Assembly: GCA_003453515.1 (NCBI GenBank)
Contig: DMLD01000130.1
Coordinates: 1-7,494, forward strand
Reading direction: 5' to 3'
From: Lachnospiraceae bacterium
GTDB lineage: Bacteria; Bacillota; Clostridia; Lachnospirales; Lachnospiraceae
DNA length: 7,494 nucleotides
Part shown: positions 1 to 6,973 of the stretch, piece by piece
How the letters are laid out: each line of letters begins with the position of its first letter
How positions within the stretch are numbered: position 1 is the first letter of the stretch
The notes under the pieces: generated by a model
Seen by the model: only the letters and a program-made list of their open reading frames with translations
What the model was told of the DNA's origin: nothing
The model's database searches: none
Program-made: the position numbers and the translations under genes

Positions 1-1
1 G

Positions 2-910
2 GGCATGGCTCCTGTTGCGACCATGCAGGATTACGGAAGAGATGTGATGGCGTACACCGGAGGACTGGGGTCGTTTTCTCTGTCGTTCCACGGATACCTT
101 CCCTGCCACAACGAGGCGGAGGTCTTGGAAAAATATCCCTATGATCCGAATGCCGATGAGGAGAATCCGACCGGCTCCGTATTCTGCGCGCACGGTGCGG
201 GCTACTATGTGCCGTGGGATGATGTCAGTGAGAAGGCGCATGTGCAGACGGGCTGGAAGCCGGAGACGGTTGAGCCGGGAGCTGATACGGAGGATGAGTA
301 TACAGCCGCTTCTGATATCATAAGCCGCATGGATGAGGGACTTGGTGTCGAGGAGATTGATGATATACTGAACAGGGCGGGAAACGCCAACAAGAGAGCC
401 GAGAGAAGGTCTCTAAGGCGCGCAAGAGAAAAGACCGTCAGGAGGGCAAGCCTTCCCGAGGGTCCCTCTAAGGCGAGGAAGAAGACCGAGAAAATCGGAG
501 ATTACATACTTGTCGACGGCTACAACGTGATACATGCGTGGAAGGAGCTGTCTGACCTCGCGAAGGATGACATGGAGCAGGCGAGGGGGAGACTTATGGA
601 TATCCTGTGCAACTATCAGGGCTATCGCGGGGGAGATGTCATACTGGTTTTTGATGCGTATAGGGTCGCTTCCCATCCGACGGAGACCTTTGACTATCAC
701 AACATCCATGTGGTCTTCACCAAGACGGCGGAGACGGCGGACAGCTATATAGAGCGCTTTTCTGTAGAAAAGGCGGATAAATACCACATAACCGTAGTGA
801 CGAGTGACGGCCCCGTGCAGGTCATAATCAGGGGAGCAGGGGCGCATCTTATGTCATCCGCAGAATTTGAGAACGAGGTAAGAGACCGTGTACACAGCGA
901 ATATGCCTGA
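2..910 (+). CDS. TetM-like translational GTPase C-terminus fused to a NYN (YacP/Rae1-like) nuclease domain, 5' partial
   Basis: The gene enters from the left edge, so its true start and GTPase domain are not visible. Residues are counted from the Met at base 5. Residues 1-33 resemble the end of EF-G domain V of the ribosomal protection family (APVATMQDYGRDVMAYT, then GYLPCHN). Residues 34-80 are the tail common in clostridial TetM-like proteins (YDPNADEENP, SVFCAHGAGYYVPWD). An acidic stretch leads to a very basic linker at 130-163, where 15 of 34 residues are Lys or Arg. Residues 166-298 are a NYN/PIN-like domain with the expected acidic residues: D171 in VDGYN, D217 in VFDAYR, D246 in ETADSYIE and D268 in VTSDGP. 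By family knowledge, B. subtilis Rae1 (YacP) is a NYN endonuclease that cuts mRNA in the ribosomal A site. I infer a ribosome-directed RNase or quality-control factor. Tetracycline resistance cannot be claimed from this part. Domain calls are fairly sure; the function is inference. Confidence 0.85.
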   Translation, partial: GMAPVATMQDYGRDVMAYTGGLGSFSLSFHGYLPCHNEAEVLEKYPYDPNADEENPTGSVFCAHGAGYYVPWDDVSEKAHVQTGWKPETVEPGADTEDEYTAASDIISRMDEGLGVEEIDDILNRAGNANKRAERRSLRRAREKTVRRASLPEGPSKARKKTEKIGDYILVDGYNVIHAWKELSDLAKDDMEQARGRLMDILCNYQGYRGGDVILVFDAYRVASHPTETFDYHNIHVVFTKTAETADSYIERFSVEKADKYHITVVTSDGPVQVIIRGAGAHLMSSAEFENEVRDRVHSEYA

Positions 911-932
911 AAATATGTTTCCTTAAAACTTC

Positions 933-961
933 TTGCGTTTATTTTCGATGTGTGATATAAT
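933..961 (+). promoter_or_regulatory. Sigma-A-type promoter for trxA (extended -10)
   Basis: A perfect TATAAT lies at 956-961, preceded by TG at 953-954, which makes an extended -10 box. A weak -35 box, TTGCGT, lies at 933-938 with the ideal 17-base spacer. Transcription would begin near 968 and leave a leader of about 57 bases before the trxA ATG. The box falls in the 114-base gap between two genes, where a promoter is expected. No convincing terminator for the upstream gene is seen in the same gap. Confidence 0.75.
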
Positions 962-1024
962 CATAAAGTATTGTTTCCGTAAAATAACTATGTAGCAGAT
1001 AATAATGTATAGGAGGGCAAAGCT

Positions 1025-1333
1025 ATGGAACCTGTTGCGATAACAAATGAAAACTTTGAGGACGAGGTATTGAAGAGCGACAAGCCGGTGCTTGCGGACT
1101 TCTGGGCTGAATGGTGCGGACCGTGCAAGATGCTCTCACCTGTTGTAGACGAGATAGCTTCGGAGAGGGACGACATCAAGGTTGTCAAGGTAAATGTGGA
1201 TGACAATCAGGAGCTTGCGATGAAGTTCAAGACCATGTCTATACCGACGCTTATCGTATTCAAGAACGGCGAGGAGGTCAACCGCTCGGTAGGTGTGATA
1301 CCCAAATCTCAGATCCTCGACCTGATAGGGTGA
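1025..1333 (+). CDS. trxA: Thioredoxin
   Basis: This small cytoplasmic protein-disulfide reductase has the classical length, 102 residues. The active site WCGPC has its reactive cysteines at C31 and C34, inside FWAEWCGPCKM. The buried Asp before it (D25) and the cis-proline (P74 in SIPTLIVF) are both present, as is the late VG pair near G90. It reduces disulfides in client enzymes such as ribonucleotide reductase and peroxiredoxins (family knowledge) and is recharged by thioredoxin reductase, encoded 60 bases downstream. The start is fixed by AGGAGGG at 1011-1017, seven bases before the ATG. A strong promoter lies just upstream at 933-961, so trxA is probably the first gene of a trxA-trxB-glgP unit. 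Nothing in it looks truncated or unusual. Confidence 0.97.
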   Translation: MEPVAITNENFEDEVLKSDKPVLADFWAEWCGPCKMLSPVVDEIASERDDIKVVKVNVDDNQELAMKFKTMSIPTLIVFKNGEEVNRSVGVIPKSQILDLIG

Positions 1334-1334
1334 T

Positions 1335-1375
1335 ACAGATAATTAAGGAAACACTGATCATATCAGCGTATCTGT
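1335..1375 (+). other. Nested inverted repeats between trxA and trxB
   Basis: The 60-base gap holds an outer inverted repeat, ACAGATA (1335-1341) with TATCTGT (1369-1375), and an inner one, CTGAT (1354-1358) with ATCAG (1362-1366) around a three-base loop. Both stems are short and AT-rich and no T-run follows, so this is not a good terminator. It could fold in the transcript and tune trxB expression or processing, or it may be chance. Confidence 0.25.
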
Positions 1376-1381
1376 TATAAT

Positions 1382-1386
1382 GGGGG
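1382..1386 (+). promoter_or_regulatory. Ribosome binding site that sets the trxB start
   Basis: GGGGG at 1382-1386 sits seven bases before the ATG at 1394. A TTG at 1388, two codons upstream in the same frame, would leave only one base of spacing and is therefore unlikely as the start. Confidence 0.6.
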
Positions 1387-1393
1387 ATTGGCG

Positions 1394-2329
1394 ATGAACG
1401 ATATTATCATAGTCGGTGCAGGGACCGCCGGACTTTCGGCTGCCATATATGGTGTGAGGGCAGGAAAGAGCGTGCTGATACTCGAGCAGGCAGTGTACGG
1501 CGGGCAGATAATCAACACGCCCGATATCGAGAACTATCCGGGCATATCGCATATATCGGGATACGAATTTGCTTCGGGACTTTACAATCAGGCAATAGAG
1601 CTGGGAGCAGTTCTGAAAACGGAAAAGGTTATAGGCATCAGAGACGGTGTGTCAAAGGCCGGGGACGGAAGTGAGATCCCGGTCAAGATAGTTACGACAT
1701 CAGAGGGAGAGCACGAGGCAAAGGCTGTCATACTGGCGACCGGCGCGAAGAACCGTCCGCTCGGTGTCAGCAGAGAAACAGAGCTCATAGGTGCGGGCGT
1801 CTCGTACTGCGCGACCTGCGACGGGGCATTTTTCAGAGGGAGAGACGTTGCGGTCGTCGGCGGCGGCAATACGGCGCTTGAGGACGCGACATTTTTATCG
1901 AACTACTGCTCGAAGGTGTACGTGATCCACAGAAGGGATCAGTTCAGGGGCGACGAGAGAGATGTGGAGAGACTCCGCGAGAAGGAGAATGTCGAGTTTG
2001 TACTGGATTCCGTCGTTGAGAGCATACTCGGTGAGTCGATGGTCGAGGGCATTGAGGTGAAAAATGTCAAGACGGGCGATGTCAGCGAGTTAAAAATAGG
2101 GGGACTGTTTATCGCGGTCGGACAGATGCCTGACAACAGCGCTTTCTCAGGGATGGTAAGCCTTGATGGCGGCGGATATATAGTTGCGGGAGAGGACTGC
2201 AAAACGGGTACGGATGGTGTGTTTGTGGCAGGAGACTGCAGGACAAAGACAGTCAGACAGCTTACGACTGCTGCATCTGACGGAGCAGTTGCCGCTCTGG
2301 CTGCGGCAGGATATATTGACAGTCTGTAG
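1394..2329 (+). CDS. trxB: Thioredoxin-disulfide reductase (NADPH)
   Basis: This FAD flavoprotein passes electrons from NADPH to oxidised thioredoxin in the cytoplasm. With the ATG at 1394 it has 311 residues, close to the usual 310-320 of low-molecular-weight bacterial TrxB. The FAD-binding GxGxxG is at G8-G13 (VGAGTAG). The redox pair is C139 and C142 in YCATCDGAFF. The second Rossmann motif, GGGNTA, starts at G156, and H179-R180-R181 (HRRDQFR) is the signature that reads the NADPH phosphate, which argues against a ferredoxin-dependent variant. The C-terminal FAD motif VAGDCR has its Asp at D281, followed by RQLTTAASDGAVAA. It lies directly after its partner trxA, and glgP follows after 23 bases, so all three are probably on one transcript. 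Function and start are both well supported. Confidence 0.96.
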   Translation: MNDIIIVGAGTAGLSAAIYGVRAGKSVLILEQAVYGGQIINTPDIENYPGISHISGYEFASGLYNQAIELGAVLKTEKVIGIRDGVSKAGDGSEIPVKIVTTSEGEHEAKAVILATGAKNRPLGVSRETELIGAGVSYCATCDGAFFRGRDVAVVGGGNTALEDATFLSNYCSKVYVIHRRDQFRGDERDVERLREKENVEFVLDSVVESILGESMVEGIEVKNVKTGDVSELKIGGLFIAVGQMPDNSAFSGMVSLDGGGYIVAGEDCKTGTDGVFVAGDCRTKTVRQLTTAASDGAVAALAAAGYIDSL

Positions 2330-2352
2330 GAGACGATGAACGGAGGTAAAAT

Positions 2353-4623
2353 ATGATCAGCGAGATCTGTAAAAAGCTTTACAAAAAGGACATCAACAGG
2401 TGCACGGATGATGAGGTGTATATAGCACTTTTGCACCTTGTAAAGCGAGAGGCAAAGAAGAAAGAGGTAGAGCCTGCAAAGGAGAAGAAAAAGCTTTATT
2501 ATATATCTGCGGAGTTTTTGATAGGAAGACTTGTCGGAAACAACCTGATTAATCTCGGGCTGTACAACGAGGTACGCAAGGAGCTTCGGGTAAAAGGAAA
2601 GTCCCTTGCCAACATACTTGAAAGAGAGCCGGAGCCCTCACTTGGAAACGGCGGACTCGGCAGACTTGCAGCCTGCTTCCTTGACTCCATAGCTACACTG
2701 GGGCTCCCCGGAGACGGTATAGGACTTTGCTATCACGAGGGACTGTTCTATCAGAAGTTCAAGCGCAACCGCCAGATGGAGTATCCCAACGCGTGGCGCG
2801 AGAAGAGGTCTGTGCTTGGCAGAAGCGTGAGAAAGTTCCCCGTGCAGTTTGGCGGATTCAAGGTAAATGCGGTCATGTACGATATTCTCGTGACCGGCTA
2901 TGAGAACAGGACCAACAGGCTTCACCTGTTCGACATGGACTCCGTAGATCCGAATATCATAGAAAAAGGCATTAGCTTTGACAAGACAAATATCAGAAAG
3001 AACCTTACGCTCTTCCTCTATCCGGATGATTCCGATGAGGCGGGAAGACTGCTCAGAGTGTACCAGCAGTACTTTATGGTGAGCGCGGGAGCCCAGCTGA
3101 TACTTGCGGAGGCCAGGGAGCGCGGCTCCAACATACATGATCTCGCTGATTATGTGGCTATCCAGATAAATGACACACACCCCTCTATGGTGATCCCGGA
3201 GCTTATCAGGCTTTTGCTTCTCGAGGATGACATGACATGGGAGGAAGCGACCAAGATCGTCACTGACATTTGTGCATACACAAACCATACGATACTTGCC
3301 GAGGCTCTGGAAAAATGGCCCCGCGATTTCGTAGAGAAGGTAGCTCCGCAGATCGTTCCGATCATAGAGCGCCTTGACAAGGATGTTAAATCAAAATATG
3401 ATGATCCGAAGCTTGCCATCATCGATGATACCAACCGTATCCACATGGCAAATATGGATATGCACTTCGGACACAGCATCAACGGAGTGGCGGCACTTCA
3501 TACCGAGATACTCAAAAACAGTGAGCTTCACGATTTTTATGAGATATATCCCGAGAAGTTCAACAACAAGACAAACGGTATCACATTCAGAAGATGGCTC
3601 ATGGAGTGCAACAGACCGCTCACCCATTTTCTCGATGAGACGATAGGCGTCGGCTACAAGAAGGATGCGATGGAGCTGAAAAAGCTTATGGAGCATATCG
3701 ACGAGGATCGTACCATGAAGAAGATCCTCGAGATCAAGCGCAAGAAAAAGCTCGAGTTTGCTTATTATCTTCGCCATTGCAAGAAGATAGAGATAGATCC
3801 TAATTCTATTTTTGACATACAGGTAAAGCGTCTTCACGAGTACAAGCGTCAGCAGCTGAACTGTCTGTATGTGATAAGAAAGTATCTCGAGATAAAGAGA
3901 GGGAAGAAGCCCGCAAGAAAGATCACTGTGATATTCGGTGCAAAGGCTGCGCCTGCGTATACCATAGCCAAGGACATCATTCATCTGATACTGTGTCTGC
4001 AAAAGCTGACAGAGAAGGACAAGGAGGTGCGTCCTTATCTGCAGGTAGTAATGCTTGAGAATTACAATGTCACACTGGCAGAGAGAGTGATACCCGCCTG
4101 CGATATATCAGAGCAGATATCGCTGGCAAGTCAGGAGGCGTCAGGCACCGGAAACATGAAGTTTATGCTGAACGGCGCAGTTACACTCGGCACTGAGGAC
4201 GGAGCCAATGTAGAGATACACGAGCTTGTAGGCGATGACAATATCTACATATTCGGCGAGGATTCCCAGACGGTCATAGACAGATACGCCAGAGGAGACT
4301 ATCGTTCGATCGACTACTACGGCAAGAATCCTGTGCTGAAGGAGTGCGTTGACTTCATAGTTTCTAAGAGGATGTTAAAGATCGGTGACAAGAAGAATCT
4401 CGGCAGGCTCTACAATGAGCTTTTGAGCAAGGACTGGTTTATGACCTTCCCCGACTTTGACGACTACTGCGCAACCAGAGAGAGAGCGTACGCGGACTAC
4501 GAGGATCGCAGGGCTTGGTCGAAAAAAATGATCGCAAACATCGCAAATGCGGGATTTTTCTCATCCGACAGAACCATTGAGCAGTACAATGACGACATAT
4601 GGCATCTGGTGAAGTCAGAATAA
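2353..4623 (+). CDS. glgP: Glycogen/alpha-glucan phosphorylase
   Basis: This PLP-dependent enzyme (GT35 family) releases glucose-1-phosphate from glycogen, starch or maltodextrin using phosphate. It has 756 residues, a little short of the usual 800 or so, with a compact N-terminus. Conserved blocks appear in order: [25 protein letters not shown] (from L97), [60 protein letters not shown], and [14 protein letters not shown], where K603 should carry PLP, followed by DGANVEI. The start is an ATG with GGAGGT at 2342-2347, five bases away. It follows trxB by 23 bases with no terminator or promoter between, so it is probably co-transcribed with the thioredoxin genes. Sequence alone does not separate glycogen phosphorylase from maltodextrin phosphorylase (malP), so the substrate is open; the family assignment is secure. 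Confidence 0.94.
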   Translation: MISEICKKLYKKDINRCTDDEVYIALLHLVKREAKKKEVEPAKEKKKLYYISAEFLIGRLVGNNLINLGLYNEVRKELRVKGKSLANILEREPEPSLGNGGLGRLAACFLDSIATLGLPGDGIGLCYHEGLFYQKFKRNRQMEYPNAWREKRSVLGRSVRKFPVQFGGFKVNAVMYDILVTGYENRTNRLHLFDMDSVDPNIIEKGISFDKTNIRKNLTLFLYPDDSDEAGRLLRVYQQYFMVSAGAQLILAEARERGSNIHDLADYVAIQINDTHPSMVIPELIRLLLLEDDMTWEEATKIVTDICAYTNHTILAEALEKWPRDFVEKVAPQIVPIIERLDKDVKSKYDDPKLAIIDDTNRIHMANMDMHFGHSINGVAALHTEILKNSELHDFYEIYPEKFNNKTNGITFRRWLMECNRPLTHFLDETIGVGYKKDAMELKKLMEHIDEDRTMKKILEIKRKKKLEFAYYLRHCKKIEIDPNSIFDIQVKRLHEYKRQQLNCLYVIRKYLEIKRGKKPARKITVIFGAKAAPAYTIAKDIIHLILCLQKLTEKDKEVRPYLQVVMLENYNVTLAERVIPACDISEQISLASQEASGTGNMKFMLNGAVTLGTEDGANVEIHELVGDDNIYIFGEDSQTVIDRYARGDYRSIDYYGKNPVLKECVDFIVSKRMLKIGDKKNLGRLYNELLSKDWFMTFPDFDDYCATRERAYADYEDRRAWSKKMIANIANAGFFSSDRTIEQYNDDIWHLVKSE

Positions 4624-4655
4624 AAAAATAAAAATAAAAATCAAAACTAAAATTA
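4622..4655 (+). promoter_or_regulatory. A-rich tract, likely UP element of the MMPL promoter
   Basis: Directly after the glgP stop, 34 bases consist almost only of A and T, with repeated A-runs at 4622-4628, 4631-4634, 4636-4640, 4643-4646 and 4649-4652. They lie just upstream of the -35 box at 4660, where the alpha subunit of RNA polymerase binds AT-rich UP elements. No GC-rich hairpin precedes them, so they do not form a standard glgP terminator on this strand. Confidence 0.45.
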
Positions 4656-4659
4656 GGAC

Positions 4660-4688
4660 TTGACCGTTGGTCATTTTTGTGATACACT
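4660..4688 (+). promoter_or_regulatory. Promoter of the MMPL transporter operon
   Basis: The -35 box TTGACC (4660-4665, five of six consensus) is followed by a 17-base spacer and a -10 box TACACT (4683-4688, four of six). A TG at 4680-4681 extends the -10. Transcription would begin near 4695. The -35 box is the left part of operator 1, so a bound repressor would block RNA polymerase directly. A weaker alternative pair lies downstream (TTTAGA at 4727-4732 and TATAAG at 4751-4756, 18-base spacer). Confidence 0.7.
4661..4673. promoter_or_regulatory. Operator 1, TetR-type palindrome over the -35 box
   Basis: The site TGACCGTTGGTCA has six-base half sites around one central base, with a single mismatch in symmetry. 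Short palindromes built from TGACCG and CGGTCA are typical targets of TetR-family repressors (family knowledge). It overlaps the TTGACC -35 box. The repressor gene is not in this window. Confidence 0.65.
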
Positions 4689-4704
4689 TGCACTATCGTA
4701 AAAA

Positions 4705-4717
4705 TGACCGGCGGTCA
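4705..4717. promoter_or_regulatory. Operator 2, perfect TetR-type palindrome past the transcription start
   Basis: The site TGACCGGCGGTCA is a perfect palindrome with six-base arms around one base. Its centre lies 44 bases, about four helical turns, from the centre of operator 1. It would sit roughly 10-22 bases into the transcript, where a bound repressor could act as a roadblock or bind together with a dimer on operator 1. Confidence 0.68.
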
Positions 4718-4766
4718 AGTTTGTGTTTTAGACCGGTTTACCGAGTTCATTATAAGTATAACAGAG

Positions 4767-4773
4767 AAGGAGG
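4767..4773 (+). promoter_or_regulatory. Ribosome binding site that sets the GTG start of the MMPL gene
   Basis: AAGGAGG lies eight bases before the GTG at 4782. An in-frame ATG at 4704 gives a longer reading frame but lies in operator 2, has no ribosome binding site, and would place 26 non-hydrophobic residues before the expected N-terminal helix. Confidence 0.85.
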
Positions 4774-4781
4774 TTTGGATC

Positions 4782-6860
4782 GTGGGTGTCAAGTATGGAA
4801 GGTTTATTGCGAAGCACCGTGTTTTGATCATCATTATCGCATTGCTTCTGTTGATCCCGACCGGGATCGGGTATATCTCGACCAAGATCAATTATGATGT
4901 GCTGAGCTATCTGCCGAACTCCCTGGAAACAGTGTACGGACAGGATGTGATGGTGGATGAGTTTGGAATGGGTGCCTTCTCCATGGTCATCGTGGAGGGG
5001 ATGGAGAACAAGGATGTGCAAAAGCTCAAGGCAGAGGTTGAGCAGGTAGAGCATGTCAAGGAGGTTTTGTGGTATGACGACGCGCTGGATATCACTGTGC
5101 CGGTAGAGATGCTTCCGGATACGGTAAGGAAGGCACTTTTTACCGACAATGCCACTATGATGATAGCACTTTTTGACAACACCACATCGACGGAGACGAC
5201 GATGGAGGCAGTCTCGAATATGCGCAAGGTGGTCGGAGAGAGAGCATTTATCAGCGGTATGTCAGCCATAGTTACCGATATCAAGGCATTGGCTCTCAAC
5301 GAGATGCCGATATACGTGGTTGTTGCGGTAACGCTCACGCTCATTATCCTGCTTCTTACTATGGATTCCTTTATCACAAGTGTTTTATTCCTGAGCGGTA
5401 TCGGTATCGCCGTGGTATATAACATGGGAACCAATATATTTATGGGACAGATATCCTATCTGACACAGGCTATAGCGGCAATATTACAGCTTGGAGTCAC
5501 GATGGATTACTCAATATTTTTGCTGGAGAGCTACAGAGAGAACAAGACAAAATATCCTGATGACAACCAGAGAGCTATGGCACACGCCATATCAAATACT
5601 CTGGTGTCGGTGACATCGAGCTCGGTCACTACGATCGCGGGCTTTTTGGCACTTTGCTTCATGACGTTCGGACTCGGTATGGATATGGGTATCGTCATGG
5701 CAAAGGGTGTCGTGATGGGAGTTTTGGTCTGCATCACATTTTTGCCGGCGCTTGTACTTTGCTGCGACAAGGCGATAGAGAAGACCACGCATCGCTCGCT
5801 GATGCCTTCATTTGCAAGGACCTCCAAGGTCATCCACAAGGGATGGCTTGTACTGTTTTTGATATTTTTGGTGGTACTTCCGTTCGCATGGTACGGTAAT
5901 GCAAACTACCACACGACCTACGGTATCGCGGATTCACTGCCTAAGGATCTCGACTCGGCGATCGCGAACAGAAAGCTTGATGAAGATTTCCACATGAACA
6001 ATCTCCACATCCTGATGCTTCCCTCGGACATGGATGCAAAGCAGAAGAAGGAGATAAATGACCGGGTCAAGAAGGTTGACGGTGTAAAGTGGGTGCTTGG
6101 TATCAGCTCGCTTGTCGGAGAAAAATTCCCCGAATCCTTCATACCCGAGAATCTCAGGGAGAAGCTGTCGGGCGATGAGCACGAGATCGAGTTCATATGC
6201 TCAAACTACAGGACTTCGACCGATGCGGTCAACAATCAGGTGGGCGAGATCAACGATATAATCAAGCAGGTCGACGAGAGAGCCATGATAATAGGTGAGG
6301 CACCCTTGACGAAAGACCTCAGAGAGACTACAATAGTTGATATCAGAAATGTCAACATTGTTTCGATCGGCTTTATATTCCTGATAATACTTATCACGTT
6401 TAAGTCGATAATACTGCCGTTTATTCTCGTTGCGGTCATAGAGGTCGCGATACTTATAAATATGGGAATACCGTTTTATCTGGGACATGACGTATCGTTT
6501 GTCGCAAGTATAGTCATCGGTACGATACAGCTCGGCTCGACGGTGGATTACGCCATATTGATGACGAGCCGGTACCAGAAGGAGAGGCTTGAACGGCATA
6601 TGGGCAAGCGGGAGGCTATAGCCATAGCCCATCAGACCTCGATCAAGTCCATCATAACCTCGGGGCTTATCCTGTTTGCCGCGACATTCGGAGTTGCGGT
6701 CGTGACCAATATCGACCTGATTGATGCGATATGCTCGATGCTCGCTCGCGGTGCCGCGATCTCTACGGTATGCGTTATACTGTTTTTGCCTGCGCTTCTG
6801 ATGGTATTTGATAAGCTTATATGCAAGCTCACGTGGAGCATGAGAAAGATAGATTGGTGA
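4782..6860 (+). CDS. MMPL/RND-family membrane transporter, 12 predicted helices
   Basis: The protein has 692 residues from the GTG. It shows the two-fold RND layout. Helix 1 (about 13-33) is followed by an outside domain (34 to about 174) and helices 2-6 (about 175-326). Helix 7 (about 346-370) is followed by a second outside domain (to about 538) and helices 8-12. Each half carries the family Asp-Tyr motif in its fourth helix: GVTMDYSIFLLESY (D242-Y243) and GSTVDYAILMTSRY (D589-Y590). By family knowledge these acidic residues serve proton coupling. MMPL proteins of Gram-positive bacteria move lipids, glycolipids or hydrophobic toxic compounds; the substrate here cannot be read from sequence. 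The gene starts from a promoter flanked by two TetR-type operators, so it is probably induced by a ligand. The next gene encodes an exported protein and may be its partner. Family and start are secure; substrate unknown. Confidence 0.92.
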   Translation: MGVKYGRFIAKHRVLIIIIALLLLIPTGIGYISTKINYDVLSYLPNSLETVYGQDVMVDEFGMGAFSMVIVEGMENKDVQKLKAEVEQVEHVKEVLWYDDALDITVPVEMLPDTVRKALFTDNATMMIALFDNTTSTETTMEAVSNMRKVVGERAFISGMSAIVTDIKALALNEMPIYVVVAVTLTLIILLLTMDSFITSVLFLSGIGIAVVYNMGTNIFMGQISYLTQAIAAILQLGVTMDYSIFLLESYRENKTKYPDDNQRAMAHAISNTLVSVTSSSVTTIAGFLALCFMTFGLGMDMGIVMAKGVVMGVLVCITFLPALVLCCDKAIEKTTHRSLMPSFARTSKVIHKGWLVLFLIFLVVLPFAWYGNANYHTTYGIADSLPKDLDSAIANRKLDEDFHMNNLHILMLPSDMDAKQKKEINDRVKKVDGVKWVLGISSLVGEKFPESFIPENLREKLSGDEHEIEFICSNYRTSTDAVNNQVGEINDIIKQVDERAMIIGEAPLTKDLRETTIVDIRNVNIVSIGFIFLIILITFKSIILPFILVAVIEVAILINMGIPFYLGHDVSFVASIVIGTIQLGSTVDYAILMTSRYQKERLERHMGKREAIAIAHQTSIKSIITSGLILFAATFGVAVVTNIDLIDAICSMLARGAAISTVCVILFLPALLMVFDKLICKLTWSMRKIDW

Positions 6861-6872
6861 TCAAAGCGCCAA

Positions 6873-6901
6873 ATCAGTATGCTGATCGACCATATGATCA
6901 G
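6873..6901. other. Overlapping short inverted repeats between the MMPL and exported-protein genes
   Basis: ATCAG (6873-6877) can pair with CTGAT (6882-6886), or CTGATC (6882-6887) with GATCAG (6896-6901). The two hairpins share the middle arm and exclude each other. No T-run follows, so read-through into the next gene is likely. The rest of the 113-base gap shows no convincing promoter. This may be chance or an RNA stability element. Confidence 0.25.
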
Positions 6902-6973
6902 TGATCCCAATGATAGTAACAGGTGAAAGTATGGTAACTAAAGGTGAATGATTTAACTACGGAGGGAAACGAC

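Larger units (their letters stand above)
4658..4720. repeat. 21-base inverted repeat spanning the MMPL promoter
   Basis: Bases 4658-4678 are the reverse complement of 4700-4720 except at two adjacent positions (TT at 4667-4668 against GG at 4710-4711), which could still pair as G-U in RNA. The 21-base spacer contains the -10 box. Each arm contains its own smaller palindrome, which points to paired protein binding sites. A transcript reading through from glgP could also fold this into one long stem, but the T-run after it is weak (TTGTGTTTTA). Confidence 0.85.

Noticed and set aside
2..250. Tetracycline resistance gene
   Set aside because: Only the end of a TetM-like domain V is visible, and it continues into a nuclease domain, unlike true tet(M)/tet(O)/tet(W) genes. 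There are no mobile-element traces nearby.
413..847. Open frame on the minus strand opposite the GTPase-nuclease gene
   Set aside because: It lies fully within a well-supported gene and shows no recognisable motif or ribosome binding site. Other long opposite-strand frames in trxB, glgP and the MMPL gene were dismissed for the same reason.
10..1040. Ten-base identity CCTGTTGCGA at 10-19 and 1031-1040
   Set aside because: Both copies are inside unrelated coding sequence (APVAT and EPVAI) and are explained by similar codons.
1376..1381. TATAAT just before trxB as a promoter for trxB
   Set aside because: It ends 12 bases before the ATG, so transcription would begin around 1388 and lose the ribosome binding site at 1382-1386. 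No good -35 box lies 17 bases upstream.
4690..4718. Divergent promoter on the minus strand using the mirrored TTGACC in operator 2
   Set aside because: At 17-base spacing the -10 position reads TAGTGC, a poor match, and the transcript would run antisense into glgP with no gene to serve.
4622..4730. Rho-independent terminator for glgP
   Set aside because: The long stem has a 21-base loop and is followed only by TTGTGTTTTA. Its sub-palindromes and the embedded promoter fit operators better. A read-through role is possible but not supported.
4727..4756. Second MMPL promoter (TTTAGA and TATAAG)
   Set aside because: The -35 box matches only four of six bases, the spacer is 18, and the start would fall a few bases before the ribosome binding site. 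The upstream promoter is clearly better placed relative to the operators.
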